DNA from: JAHJRJ01 sp037443685
GTDB lineage: Bacteria; Bacteroidota; Ignavibacteria; UBA10030; BY39
DNA length: 33,530 bases
Assembly: GCA_037443685.1 (NCBI GenBank)
Contig: JBBINX010000013.1
Span: forward strand, 1-33,530
Direction of reading: 5' to 3'
Within the stretch, counting starts at the first letter, position 1; every line of letters starts with the position of its first letter. The translations under genes and the position numbers were made by a program. Shown here one piece after another: positions 9,329 through 17,500 of the stretch. The notes under the pieces were generated by a model, which saw only the letters and a program-made list of their open reading frames with translations, was not told the DNA's origin and made no database searches.

Positions 9329-9333
9329 AAATT

Positions 9334-9711
9334 TCAAGTGAGTGGTCTAACTATTGGGATTTCAATTTTAATTGGAAGAATTGTATAATTATTTTTTATT
9401 ATTATTACAATTCTCCCAGTCTCGTAACGTGCTTTTAAAATTAATTGTGATGGGTTAGAAGATACAATAGTTACTTTTTCCTTGTTTTCTATTAAAATAA
9501 ATTCGACTCTGGGTTTTTTAAATGGAACTTCGAACCCAAAACGATTCAATCCAACAACATCGATTGTTACTATAGAAGTTCCGTCTGGGTAAAGGGTTTC
9601 CGGATTCGATTTCACGCTTATTGATTCAATTTTCATCACTAATTTAGTTAAAACAACCGCTAGAATTAACAAAATTACGAGAGTGACTAATTTAATTTCA
9701 AATCTGCTCAT
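9334..9711 (-). CDS. Small membrane-anchored protein with an Ig-like domain
   Basis: 125 residues. One N-terminal hydrophobic helix (about 7-26) is followed by a beta-rich region in which SNPETLYPDGTSIVTIDVVG resembles the first strands of bacterial Ig-like (Big/invasin-type) domains. I recognise no family. The protein is probably tethered to the inner membrane and exposed to the periplasm. It diverges from the Spy-like gene and precedes the PorW-like gene, from which it is separated by a candidate promoter. No Shine-Dalgarno is seen before the ATG. Confidence 0.7.
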   Translation of the reverse strand: MSRFEIKLVTLVILLILAVVLTKLVMKIESISVKSNPETLYPDGTSIVTIDVVGLNRFGFEVPFKKPRVEFILIENKEKVTIVSSNPSQLILKARYETGRIVIIIKNNYTILPIKIEIPIVRPLT

Positions 9712-9724
9712 ACAAAGATTCTAT

Positions 9725-9754
9725 ATTTTAACCTTTTGCTAATTTCATCGTCAA
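9725..9754 (-). promoter_or_regulatory. Candidate promoter of the small membrane protein
   Basis: On the minus strand, -35 TTGACG (9749-9754) and -10 TAAAAT (9725-9730) have an 18-base spacer. The predicted transcript would start only about 7 bases before the ATG at 9711, giving a nearly leaderless mRNA. This fits the lack of a Shine-Dalgarno there. Confidence 0.35.
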
Positions 9755-9807
9755 AGATAACAGAATACACAAATAACACAACTAAAATAATAAAAAGGAA
9801 ATTTAAA

Positions 9808-10374
9808 ATGAAAAACAAAGTTGCAATATTTAGTTTAATTTTAACGCTACTTTTTGCATTCCCCACGTTGGGGTTCACACAAACAGAGAAAGAAATTAAG
9901 ATAATTAAAAAAATGGGACCTATGGGTGATAAAACGGAGATATCTGAAGAAATGATGATCGATCGAGCCCCATTTATCGAAAAGCTGAAATTAACTGAGG
10001 ACCAAGAAAAACAATTTAAAAAATTGCGTTTAGAATTAGAGAAGAAACAAACTGATGCTCAGGCAAAAGTTAGAACTGCACATATTGAATTAAAGGAATT
10101 ATTTGCTGCCGATAATTTAGATAAATCAGCTATCGAAAAAAAGATTAAAGAAATTGCAGAACTAAGAACAAAGTTACATTTAAACCGACTCGACCATTGG
10201 TTTGCTGTAAACAAAATTTTGAAACCTGAACAACAGAAAATTTGGAAAGAAAATTTAGAAAAAAAACAACAAATGGGTATGATGGGGAAACAGCGAAAAA
10301 TGGACAAAATGATGAAGGGTGAGAGATTCATGAAACGCTTTTTCAAAGATTTTGATTTCCCGAGCTGTAATTAA
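9808..10374 (+). CDS. Periplasmic Spy/CpxP-like LTxxQ-motif protein
   Basis: 188 residues from the ATG at 9808, chosen because AAAAGGA lies 8 bases upstream and the protein then begins with a standard signal peptide (MKNKVAIFSLILTLLFAFPTLGFTQ). An in-frame ATG at 9736 would put 24 polar residues before it and is less likely. The mature protein is charged and helical, with LTEDQ and a second LKPEQQ motif about 100 residues later, as in the Spy/CpxP family of envelope-stress chaperones and metal-responsive proteins. The C-terminus is rich in Met and Lys, which could bind metal, but that is inference. It is a single-gene unit ending in a terminator. Confidence 0.8.
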   Translation: MKNKVAIFSLILTLLFAFPTLGFTQTEKEIKIIKKMGPMGDKTEISEEMMIDRAPFIEKLKLTEDQEKQFKKLRLELEKKQTDAQAKVRTAHIELKELFAADNLDKSAIEKKIKEIAELRTKLHLNRLDHWFAVNKILKPEQQKIWKENLEKKQQMGMMGKQRKMDKMMKGERFMKRFFKDFDFPSCN

Positions 10375-10387
10375 GTGATAAAATTCG

Positions 10388-10423
10388 ATCGGGTTTTGCT
10401 ATTGAGCGAAACCCGATTTTTTT
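10388..10423 (+). terminator. Rho-independent terminator after the Spy-like gene
   Basis: A 9-bp perfect stem (ATCGGGTTT at 10388-10396 with AAACCCGAT at 10409-10417) and a 12-base loop run into seven T. It sits between convergent genes. On the minus strand the hairpin is followed only by CGAATTTT, so it may also partly stop the SDR operon. Confidence 0.85.
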
Positions 10424-10453
10424 AGCTTGAGATACAGATAAACTAACAGTAGT

Positions 10454-11161
10454 TCAATTCGGATTTGTTGGCCTAACATCTATCTCACTCACCATTACAT
10501 GACGAGGCATCAAGAGTGAGTCTATCACCACTTGAGCAATATCATCTGCTTTCGGAATTGAGTTTTGCACTTTTAATCTTGTTGAAAAAGTTGTTCCAAC
10601 CGAACCGGGACATATAGTTATAACTCTTATGTTGTATTCTCTAATTTCCAACATTAAACTTCGGGCAAAACCGATTACCGCCCACTTAGTTGCCGAATAA
10701 CCTGCACCACCTACAAATGAATTCCTTCCAGCTAAAGAAGAAATATTAACAATGTCGCCTGAGTTCTGTGCAATCATCCTTGGTAAAATATATTTAGTCA
10801 TTAAGAACAAGCCGCGCATATTCACTGAAAACATTTTATCAAATTCTTCAGTATCTAAGTTCACAACTTTTTTGAATATACCTATTCCTGCATTGTTGAC
10901 CAGTGTGTCGACTCTATCAAATTTGTTCAAAATGTATTCAGACGCTTTAACAATTTGGTTTTCAACCGAGATATCAATCGGCAAAATTATTGCCTCTCTT
11001 CCACACTTTTCGACTTCGGTTGCTACAGATTTAAGCTCCGATTCCGTTCGGGAGATGAGCGCAACATCGTAACCATGATTTGCCAATGTGATCGATATCG
11101 ACCTACCGATACCCCTTCCAGCACCTGTTACAATAGCCTTTTTATTAGTCGATTGATTCAG
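10454..11161 (-). CDS. Short-chain dehydrogenase/reductase, probable non-ATG (CTG) start
   Basis: 235 residues from a CTG at 11161. The frame holds no ATG or GTG before the Rossmann glycine motif TGAGRGIG (12-19). The first TTG (11086) lies after that motif and would remove it. The CTG overlaps the upstream stop as CTGA, and GGGAG (11169-11173) lies 7 bases upstream, so translational coupling explains initiation. Catalytic residues are intact: NNAG, Ser141/142, Tyr155 and Lys159 in YSATK. The C-terminus ends in RPTNPN. It is the last gene of the pterin operon; a reductase of a pyruvoyl-tetrahydropterin intermediate is a reasonable inference, though general SDR functions remain possible. Confidence 0.82.
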   Translation of the reverse strand: MNQSTNKKAIVTGAGRGIGRSISITLANHGYDVALISRTESELKSVATEVEKCGREAIILPIDISVENQIVKASEYILNKFDRVDTLVNNAGIGIFKKVVNLDTEEFDKMFSVNMRGLFLMTKYILPRMIAQNSGDIVNISSLAGRNSFVGGAGYSATKWAVIGFARSLMLEIREYNIRVITICPGSVGTTFSTRLKVQNSIPKADDIAQVVIDSLLMPRHVMVSEIDVRPTNPN

Positions 11162-11883
11162 TCTAAATCTCCCGACGTTGGCTTAATAATTAATTCTTCA
11201 ACGTACCCGTCTTTATTCATTTTGAATACATTAAAAACGGCTTCAGCGACTGTGGTTGGATTCATCATTCTTTTCGAAAACTTTGCTAAATTCTTTTTGT
11301 CCCACATTTCCGTTGCAGTCGCGCCGGGGAAAACAGTTACAACTTTAATATTATGTTTTCGGACTTCTTCTCTGATGACTCTACTCATTCCATTCAAACC
11401 GGCTTTTGCCGCAGTGTATGCCGAAGAATTTTTGAATGTTTTCAAGGCAACTATAGATGCAATATTAAAAATCCAGCCATCATTATTTTTCATCATAGCG
11501 GGTAACACTAATTTAGTACAAATGAATGCAGCCCGTAGATTAACGTTTAAAATATTATCGAATTCTTTCAACGTTGTTGTGTCGAATGAATTAAATGATG
11601 TAATACCCGCATTATTGACTAAAACATCTACAGGACCAAAGAATTTCTCAATGGCACAATGAGCAGATTTGACTTCCTTTTCTTTCGTTAAATCACAGCA
11701 GAATACTTCAGCAGTTCCACCGAGTTTGGTTATCAACCTTTTTATTTTGAAGATGTCAGTACTATTTGATGAAGTTAGTGCAACACCACATCCTATGTAA
11801 GAAAATTGCAATGCGATTTCTTTTCCGATACCTCGGCTAGCACCTGTAATCCAAACTACTGGTGGACGAAATTTGTGATTCAT
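11158..11883 (-). CDS. Short-chain reductase, candidate sepiapterin-reductase type
   Basis: 241 residues from the ATG at 11883; a TTG 15 bases upstream is possible but directly abuts the folE stop. It is a classical SDR: TGASRGIG (13-20), NNAG (90-93), Ser143, Tyr156 and Lys160 in YTAAK. The C-terminus (EELIIKPTSGDLD) and the KTFKNSSAYTAAK region resemble, from memory, the sepiapterin reductase of green sulfur bacteria. With PTPS-II and folE immediately upstream, reduction of 6-pyruvoyl-tetrahydropterin side-chain carbonyls with NADPH is the likely job. The SDR fold is certain; the substrate is inference from context and resemblance. Confidence 0.85.
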   Translation of the reverse strand: MNHKFRPPVVWITGASRGIGKEIALQFSYIGCGVALTSSNSTDIFKIKRLITKLGGTAEVFCCDLTKEKEVKSAHCAIEKFFGPVDVLVNNAGITSFNSFDTTTLKEFDNILNVNLRAAFICTKLVLPAMMKNNDGWIFNIASIVALKTFKNSSAYTAAKAGLNGMSRVIREEVRKHNIKVVTVFPGATATEMWDKKNLAKFSKRMMNPTTVAEAVFNVFKMNKDGYVEELIIKPTSGDLD

Positions 11884-11898
11884 TAGTTTTTCTTTCAA

Positions 11899-12480
11899 TT
11901 AGGTTAAATCACCGAGAATCAATCTCAAAAACTCACTGCGTGTTTTTTCGTCATCACGGAATGAACCTAACATAGCGCTCGTCGTAGCAACTGAATTCTG
12001 TTTTTCTACTCCGCGCATCATCATACATAAGTGCTTTGCTTCAATTACAACACCTACTCCATCGGGTTCGAGCGTTTCGTAAAGTGTATCGGCAATCTCT
12101 TGAGTCATTCGTTCCTGAACTTGGAGTCGACGGCTAAAAACTTCTACTATCCTCGGAATCTTGCTAAGACCGATTATTTTGCCGTTTGGAATGTAGGCGA
12201 TATGAGTTTTACCATAAAATGGAAGTAAGTGATGTTCGCACATACTAAAAAAATCAATATCCTTAACGATTACCATTTCGTTATATTTTTCCTTGAAAAC
12301 AGCACCATTAAGAATTGTTCTTACATCTTGCCTGTAACCGCTCGTTAGAAAATTCCATGCTTTCGCTACTCTTCTTGGTGTCTGTGACAATCCTTCGCGC
12401 GACGGGTTTTCGCCTATAAATTCTAAAATCTCTTTGATATTATTTTCAAATCTGTCGCGATTCGATTTATTTTCTTCCAT
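11899..12480 (-). CDS. folE: GTP cyclohydrolase I (type IA)
   Basis: 193 residues. It converts GTP to 7,8-dihydroneopterin triphosphate, the entry to folate, biopterin and queuosine pathways. The zinc ligands are Cys81 and His84 in MCEHHLLPFYG and Cys152 in KHLCMMMRGV. Other signatures are IGLSKIPRIVEVFSRRLQVQERMT and NSVATTSAMLG. A strong Shine-Dalgarno (GAGGAGG) lies at the very end of the PTPS gene, 2 bases before this gene begins, so the two are coupled. Position next to PTPS-II rather than folB/folP/folK suggests service to biopterin synthesis. Confidence 0.97.
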   Translation of the reverse strand: MEENKSNRDRFENNIKEILEFIGENPSREGLSQTPRRVAKAWNFLTSGYRQDVRTILNGAVFKEKYNEMVIVKDIDFFSMCEHHLLPFYGKTHIAYIPNGKIIGLSKIPRIVEVFSRRLQVQERMTQEIADTLYETLEPDGVGVVIEAKHLCMMMRGVEKQNSVATTSAMLGSFRDDEKTRSEFLRLILGDLT

Positions 12481-12482
12481 TA

Positions 12483-12890
12483 CTAACCTCCTCTATATTC
12501 AGCAAAATTGTTGGACGTTTCTGAAATCGTTATTGAATACAACTTCCCGTGTTTAATTTTAGGTTCCAATATTTTCCAAAATGCCATCGCTAAATTTTCC
12601 GAAGTTGGAATAATCCCTTTTAGAAAATCGACATCAATATTTAGATGTTTGTGATCAACTTTCTCGATGATTTCTTCATTAATTAAATCAGACAACTTCT
12701 TCAAATCTAATATCATTCCTGTATCGACATCTGGTTTCCCAACTATGGTAACGGCGACCTCATAATTGTGTCCGTGGCCAGAAGCAGAGGCACACTTACC
12801 GTATATTTCAATATTTTTTTCTTCTGAAATATTTTCATTGAATAAACGGTGTGATGCACAAAAATATTCTTTTCTTGTTATATATACCAT
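12483..12890 (-). CDS. 6-pyruvoyl-tetrahydropterin synthase, PTPS-II (eukaryotic-like) type
   Basis: 135 residues. PTPS removes triphosphate from dihydroneopterin triphosphate and rearranges the side chain to 6-pyruvoyl-tetrahydropterin. Zinc ligands are His14 (ASHRL), His39 and His41 (GHGHNY). The catalytic cysteine is Cys33 with spacing CX5HGH. Queuosine-pathway QueD has CX3HGH, and the folate-type PTPS-III has Glu in place of Cys. Asp79-His80 and Glu124 complete the active site. The sequence closely resembles mammalian PTPS throughout (FGKC-like GKC, TGMILDL, DHKHLN, TSENLA, ETSNN). There is no Shine-Dalgarno and the gap to the peroxiredoxin stop is 6 bases, so translation probably depends on reinitiation. 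An automated queD label would be misleading. Confidence 0.92.
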   Translation of the reverse strand: MVYITRKEYFCASHRLFNENISEEKNIEIYGKCASASGHGHNYEVAVTIVGKPDVDTGMILDLKKLSDLINEEIIEKVDHKHLNIDVDFLKGIIPTSENLAMAFWKILEPKIKHGKLYSITISETSNNFAEYRGG

Positions 12891-12896
12891 AATTAA

Positions 12897-13370
12897 TTAT
12901 AGATTATTTAAAACTTCCTCAATATGACTGTTCACTTTTACCTTCCTGAAGATAGCTTTGATTTTACCTTTTTCATCGATGATAAAAGTCGACCTTACTA
13001 TGCCATAAAATAATTTACCGTATAGCGATTTTTTCTTCCACACACCATACAGTTCTGCAACTTTTTTCTCAGAATCGCTTAATAAGAGAAATGGAAGTTC
13101 GTACTTGTTGATAAATTTTTTATGCAATTCAACAGAATCTGCGCTAACACCTAAAATTACCGCTCCTCGCTCCTTAATTTCCCTATAACTATCCCTGAAA
13201 GAGCACGCTTCTTTCGTGCATCCCGGTGTCATATCTTTAGGGTAGAAATATAAAACCACCTTCTTCTCTAAAAATCCACTTAAAGAAACTTCTTTGCCAT
13301 CATTAGAGATTAGGGTAAAGTCGGGTGCTGAATCACCAACTTCCAACTCCTTCTTCACTTTTGCCGACAT
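12897..13370 (-). CDS. bcp: Peroxiredoxin of the BCP/PrxQ type
   Basis: 157 residues, a thioredoxin-fold thiol peroxidase reducing H2O2 and organic peroxides, usually with thioredoxin. The peroxidatic Cys51 is in YFYPKDMTPGCTKEAC and the resolving Cys56 lies five residues on, the atypical 2-Cys PrxQ arrangement. The VGDSAPDFTL N-terminus and FIIDEKGKI are typical. It is the second gene of the six-gene operon, 18 bases after another peroxiredoxin. Confidence 0.93.
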   Translation of the reverse strand: MSAKVKKELEVGDSAPDFTLISNDGKEVSLSGFLEKKVVLYFYPKDMTPGCTKEACSFRDSYREIKERGAVILGVSADSVELHKKFINKYELPFLLLSDSEKKVAELYGVWKKKSLYGKLFYGIVRSTFIIDEKGKIKAIFRKVKVNSHIEEVLNNL

Positions 13371-13388
13371 ATTATCATCTATATTTTT

Positions 13389-13853
13389 TTAGAATGAATT
13401 CAGAATATTTTTGATTTCATTATACAATGGTTCTTTACCCGGATCGTCGGACACCCACTTGTATTTCACGACACCATCTTGGTCAAGCACGAACACTGAT
13501 CTCTTCGCCGCCGTATACCCCCTTAATCCGGCAAAATCGTTATGAACACCACAGTATATTTCCGAGATCTCACGTGTGTAATCACTCAAAAGTGGAAAGT
13601 TTAGTCTGTTAGCTTCTGCGAATGCTTTATTAGCAAACGGAGAATCAACGCTTATACCGATTACCTTAGCATTCATCTCATTGAAATTTGTCATCGCATC
13701 CCTGAGCGCACACATCTCCTTCGTGCAAACACCAGTGAATGCTCCCGGGAAGAAAGCAAGTACAACTTTCTTGCCTCTGAACTCGTTTAACGACCTTTCC
13801 TTGCGGTCAGTATCGAATAACTTAAAATCTACAGCTTTATTTCCATAATCCAT
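13389..13853 (-). CDS. Peroxiredoxin of the AhpC/TSA family (second copy)
   Basis: 154 residues. The motif FFPGAFTGVCTKEMC gives peroxidatic Cys43 and a possible resolving Cys48. The GAFTGVC form resembles AhpE/Prx5-like enzymes more than classical BCP, so it is not a simple duplicate of its neighbour. AAG-GAG-type Shine-Dalgarno (AAGGAGA) lies 8 bases before the ATG. It is the first gene of the operon behind the promoter at 13888-13916. Confidence 0.92.
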   Translation of the reverse strand: MDYGNKAVDFKLFDTDRKERSLNEFRGKKVVLAFFPGAFTGVCTKEMCALRDAMTNFNEMNAKVIGISVDSPFANKAFAEANRLNFPLLSDYTREISEIYCGVHNDFAGLRGYTAAKRSVFVLDQDGVVKYKWVSDDPGKEPLYNEIKNILNSF

Positions 13854-13887
13854 TATCTTATTCTCCTTTTATTTTTTAGGTTGTTGA

Positions 13888-13916
13888 AATTTATCCAATT
13901 GGATGCTGAAAATCAA
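13888..13916 (-). promoter_or_regulatory. Promoter of the peroxiredoxin-pterin operon
   Basis: On the minus strand, -35 TTGATT (13911-13916) and -10 TAAATT (13888-13893) have a 17-base spacer, between the Wzi-like gene and the first peroxiredoxin. The spacer contains the small palindrome TCCAATTGGA, a possible operator, unproven. Confidence 0.5.
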
Positions 13917-13929
13917 CGACCGATTCAAC

Positions 13930-15648
13930 TTAAAAATCAATCCTTATAGTTCCACCAAATTTGTGTTCCTCAATATCAGACGTGAGACCCCCTTTTTTAC
14001 TTAAATTCCAATCGTATCTTAAATCAAACCATACTTCATTAATGATTTCATAAGATAGATAAAATTGTCCTAGATATTTCCTATAAAGAATTCCATCTAA
14101 AAACTTTGTAGGTGGTATATCAAGACCATCGCGGAGTGGTTGTAAAAAATCGCCTCCATAATTTGTGATTAAGCTTCCGGATGAATCATATAAGTTCTCT
14201 CCTGAGCGTTGGATTTCGAATTGAGTTGTTAATGTTAGACGCTTTGACACAAAATGGTCTAACTTGAAGAACCAACTTTCAGCATTTGAACCAATTTGAG
14301 TACCTAATAAAACATTGTTGCTTGAGTATTCATTCTCCCTTGAGCGGTTATGCGAGAACATATAAGGATCGACGTGCGTGTACTCAAACATAAAACTTGT
14401 GTTCGGTATGTTGAACGGGTCAACAACCATCAGACCTATTTGAAACGCGTATTTATTTTCCCATCTGTCTTTTCCTATTTTTGGTATTTCAATATCATCA
14501 AAGAATAATGATCCTTGAATTTCGCAACCTCGCAGTGGTCGAACTTGAATATCAAAAGCGAGAAAGCCATTGTCTCTCTCCTCACGCGATCTCTGAACCG
14601 ATTCGAAAAATGTCAGCGGATTCAAATATCCCAAATCAACCGATCGATTGCTGTAAATTGATAATTCTTGAACACCTAAATCTATATAATTATTGATAGC
14701 AAATTCTAATCTATGAGCGGCGAGGTATTTATCGGCTACGATAGGTTCGTAGGTGCCGTTATCTAACCGTAAAATATTTCCCGGTCTACCAAGAAGCCAA
14801 CCGTGTAAAAAAGTGTATTTGAAAATTTTATACGCGGCATCCATCCGCACAGCATCGAATACTCGATGATAATCGGAAATAAAGAGTTTATCACCATAGC
14901 TATTTCCCCATAAAATCCGCTCTCTACCTACTTGTACAGATATTATTCCTGCATCATATCGCAAATACCCTTCAACAAAATCAAAATTTTTTGTCTCAGG
15001 AGTTGTTAGTGCAAAACTTTGACTGATTCTTTTATCCTTCTGAAGCACTTCGCGGCTTCCCCAAAATTGTGCATTAGTAAGTTGAAAGTAATAACCTAAT
15101 TTTTCGTAAATCGTTCCACGTAAACGTGGTCCGAACTCGACGAATGAAGTGTTCGCGTGTAAACCGTTACCAGACGAACGTCTGTAGCCTATGTTCATCA
15201 AGCCATCAACAAAAACGGTGACGATACTATCTGAGTAAGTATAAATATGCTTTTCTTTATCGTGAAAAGTTCCGCGTACCATTCCTGAAATGACGTCATC
15301 GCCTTTTCCAAATAAAGAGAATGAATTTGGGGTTGATTTGTAAAGGTCGTATTCAAACTCGACTATGTAATCAGCAAGTATATTCGTTTCTGTCTCTGTC
15401 AATTTATCTTTATGATTTTCAACTTGAATTATTAATCGAGCGATTTCTTTTCGGGATAATGGTAGAACGGCATCGTGGTATTGTGAAATTATATTTTTCA
15501 ACTCCATCCGTTTAAGAAAATGATAGATAGGGTGATTTGCCGGAACATTTTCGGCTTGCCCCGATAGAATCGAGGCTTGTGGAAAAACAAAAAGTGATGC
15601 TCCAATAATTAAAGATAAGACAAGTACGAATGAGTTGGCATTTTTCAT
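13930..15648 (-). CDS. Wzi-family capsule-assembly outer-membrane protein
   Basis: 572 residues. The signal peptide covers about 1-25 (ending FPQA). An N-terminal segment (PANHPIYHFLKRMELKNI, then LSRKEIARLI) precedes a long beta-barrel region with alternating aromatic strands ending in a C-terminal IRIDF, typical of outer-membrane insertion. The stretch GRERILWGNSYGDKLFISDYHRVFDAVRMD fits the Wzi family, whose founding member is an outer-membrane lectin that holds capsule at the cell surface. AAAAGGA precedes the ATG; the gap to the DUF2279 gene is 20 bases. Location at the end of an operon making UDP-glucuronate and UDP-xylose supports a surface-polysaccharide role. The family call is moderate. 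Confidence 0.75.
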   Translation of the reverse strand: MKNANSFVLVLSLIIGASLFVFPQASILSGQAENVPANHPIYHFLKRMELKNIISQYHDAVLPLSRKEIARLIIQVENHKDKLTETETNILADYIVEFEYDLYKSTPNSFSLFGKGDDVISGMVRGTFHDKEKHIYTYSDSIVTVFVDGLMNIGYRRSSGNGLHANTSFVEFGPRLRGTIYEKLGYYFQLTNAQFWGSREVLQKDKRISQSFALTTPETKNFDFVEGYLRYDAGIISVQVGRERILWGNSYGDKLFISDYHRVFDAVRMDAAYKIFKYTFLHGWLLGRPGNILRLDNGTYEPIVADKYLAAHRLEFAINNYIDLGVQELSIYSNRSVDLGYLNPLTFFESVQRSREERDNGFLAFDIQVRPLRGCEIQGSLFFDDIEIPKIGKDRWENKYAFQIGLMVVDPFNIPNTSFMFEYTHVDPYMFSHNRSRENEYSSNNVLLGTQIGSNAESWFFKLDHFVSKRLTLTTQFEIQRSGENLYDSSGSLITNYGGDFLQPLRDGLDIPPTKFLDGILYRKYLGQFYLSYEIINEVWFDLRYDWNLSKKGGLTSDIEEHKFGGTIRIDF

Positions 15649-15668
15649 TAGCTAATCCTTTTTATTAT

Positions 15669-16553
15669 TTAAAAATAGAGTCCAAACATTATCACCTTCG
15701 GAGATATTTGAATAGCAGGCGAAGGAAATTTGAAATAATTTAATCCTTCGCTCAATGTTTTTAAGAACTCACTTTTTTGTGGTATTATTTGTTTAAGGTT
15801 ATAATCTAACGCAACTAATAATATACCGTATTGATTAGAATAATCTTGCAAATTTCGAACACTATACCCAATAGCCAAACCAAAATATTTTAAAAAATCC
15901 AAATCTTTGGAAAGCAGTGTGCTTGTATCGAAAGTTAACCAGAATGTTTGCCCTTCGTAATCGTCAATTAAAGCATGTTTTTGGCCTGGAATATTTCCCA
16001 TTTTCCCGAGTTGACGTGGATAATAACTGGCTTTAATATTTAAAACGCTTAATTCTGGAACGTAATATTGCAGTAATGGATAAAAACCACCTGCTATATC
16101 TGCGGCAGCATCCACACGGTCAAATCCCCACTGTGAAAAACCATCCTGGAACTCAACAAAGAGTTGGAAGATGCTTCCACCTATTGCACCAATCCACTCC
16201 GACTGCGTATTGTTTAAACCAGCCCATTTGTATGAACGTGCAAGGACGAAAGAACTAAACGCCGCTCCCCAAAAATGTCCGACTTTATCCACCGACCTGC
16301 CATAGATTAAATCTTCCTGAAAATGAAAAGGTTTGCGATAATTTTTCCACCATGAATTGTATTGATAAATATGAACAGCTGCACTAACACCGATTACAGA
16401 ACCTGTAACTAAAGCAAGTCGTGGACAATTCAACTGCTGTTGATCCCGATTCGGTTTTATGAGTAACGACTGTGTACTATCATTCCAATTTTCTGCCCTC
16501 AAATGAAAATTAAAGCTGACAACAAAAACAAATATGAAAAAAAGAATCCTCAT
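15669..16553 (-). CDS. DUF2279-family envelope protein
   Basis: 294 residues. The signal peptide covers about 1-20 (ending HLRA). The segment SVDKVGHFWGAAFSSFVLARSY, followed by EFQDGFSQWGFDRVDAAADIAGG, matches the conserved DKxGH and ELQDGxS..GFSxxD pattern of DUF2279, a predicted periplasmic or membrane-associated family of unknown function. The C-terminal third is beta-rich. Its ATG overlaps the Uxs stop, so it is coupled to nucleotide-sugar synthesis and lies directly before the Wzi-like gene. A role in polysaccharide export or surface attachment is suggested only by context. Confidence 0.75.
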   Translation of the reverse strand: MRILFFIFVFVVSFNFHLRAENWNDSTQSLLIKPNRDQQQLNCPRLALVTGSVIGVSAAVHIYQYNSWWKNYRKPFHFQEDLIYGRSVDKVGHFWGAAFSSFVLARSYKWAGLNNTQSEWIGAIGGSIFQLFVEFQDGFSQWGFDRVDAAADIAGGFYPLLQYYVPELSVLNIKASYYPRQLGKMGNIPGQKHALIDDYEGQTFWLTFDTSTLLSKDLDFLKYFGLAIGYSVRNLQDYSNQYGILLVALDYNLKQIIPQKSEFLKTLSEGLNYFKFPSPAIQISPKVIMFGLYF

Positions 16554-17500
16554 GAAAGGATTTTTGTTTTGAAATACTCGAGTGTTTTTTTCAGACCTTC
16601 TCGTCGGTTAACTATCGGATTCCAATTTAAAATCTTTTGAGCTCTAGTGATATCTGGTTGCCGAATTTTTGGGTCATCTTCCGGTAACTCTTTAAAAACG
16701 ATTTTACTTTTACTGCCAACAATCTCGATAATCTCACGTGCTAATTGAAGCATATTTAACTCATCAGGGTTACCTATGTTAACAGGATATACTTCATTAG
16801 ATTGTAATAGACGGTAAATACCATCTATCAGATCATCTACATAACATACACTACGGGTTTGAGAACCGTCGCCAAAAACTGTAACATCCTCACCTCTCAA
16901 CGCTTGTGATAAAAATGCGGGGATGGCTCTACCATCCATTATTCGCATACGAGGTCCGTAGGTATTAAAAATCCGAACAATACGTGTTTCCACACCGTGG
17001 TATCGATGGTAAGCCATCGTCAGTGCTTCTGCAAAACGTTTAGCTTCGTCATAGACGCCACGCAAACCGATTGGGTTGACATTCCCCCAATAGCTTTCTT
17101 CTTGCGGATGGACTAGTGGGTCTCCATACACTTCCGATGTGGAAGCAATCAAGATTTTTGCTTTTTTTGCTTTTGCAAGTCCGAGGGCTTTATGAGTACC
17201 CAGAGAACCTACCTTCAAAGTTTGAATAGGAAGTTTCAAATAATCAATCGGACTTGCCGGTGATGCAAAGTGTAAAATGTTGTCCACTTGGCCGTCAATA
17301 AATATATATTCAGTAACGTCGTGCTTGATAAAACGAAACCTTTCGTTTCCTAAGAGATGAGCGATGTTTGCAACATCACCTGTAATTAAATTATCGATAC
17401 AAATAACGTAATGTCCCTCGGCTAGAACTTTCTCGCATAAATGTGAGCCGAGGAAGCCGGCTCCACCCGTTACGACACTTACGATCTTATTTATCGCCAT
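16550..17500 (-). CDS. uxs: UDP-glucuronate decarboxylase (UDP-xylose synthase)
   Basis: 316 residues, an extended SDR. GGAGFLGSHL is the NAD+ site. ASTSEVYGDPLVHPQEESYWGNVNPIGLRGVYDEAKR contains the catalytic Tyr/Lys and the Uxs-specific STSEVYGDP...YWGNVNPIG pattern. RIFNTYGPRM and the RSVCYVDDLIDG region follow. It decarboxylates UDP-glucuronate to UDP-xylose. It overlaps the end of the UDP-glucose dehydrogenase gene by 14 bases, so the two consecutive steps are made together. dTDP-glucose dehydratase is a less likely alternative. Confidence 0.93.
   Translation of the reverse strand: MAINKIVSVVTGGAGFLGSHLCEKVLAEGHYVICIDNLITGDVANIAHLLGNERFRFIKHDVTEYIFIDGQVDNILHFASPASPIDYLKLPIQTLKVGSLGTHKALGLAKAKKAKILIASTSEVYGDPLVHPQEESYWGNVNPIGLRGVYDEAKRFAEALTMAYHRYHGVETRIVRIFNTYGPRMRIMDGRAIPAFLSQALRGEDVTVFGDGSQTRSVCYVDDLIDGIYRLLQSNEVYPVNIGNPDELNMLQLAREIIEIVGSKSKIVFKELPEDDPKIRQPDITRAQKILNWNPIVNRREGLKKTLEYFKTKILS

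Noticed and set aside
10454..11086. TTG at 11086 as start of the second SDR
   Set aside because: It would delete the TGAGRGIG cofactor motif encoded just upstream in the same open frame, and no Shine-Dalgarno precedes it.
10955..11662. A 235-codon plus-strand open frame opposite both SDR genes
   Set aside because: It spans the join of two well-supported genes, and its translation shows no family motif or ribosome site; it is an antisense shadow.
12483..12890. QueD (queuosine pathway) assignment for the PTPS gene
   Set aside because: The catalytic Cys is five, not three, residues before HGH, the sequence resembles eukaryotic PTPS, and no queC, queE or queF lies nearby.
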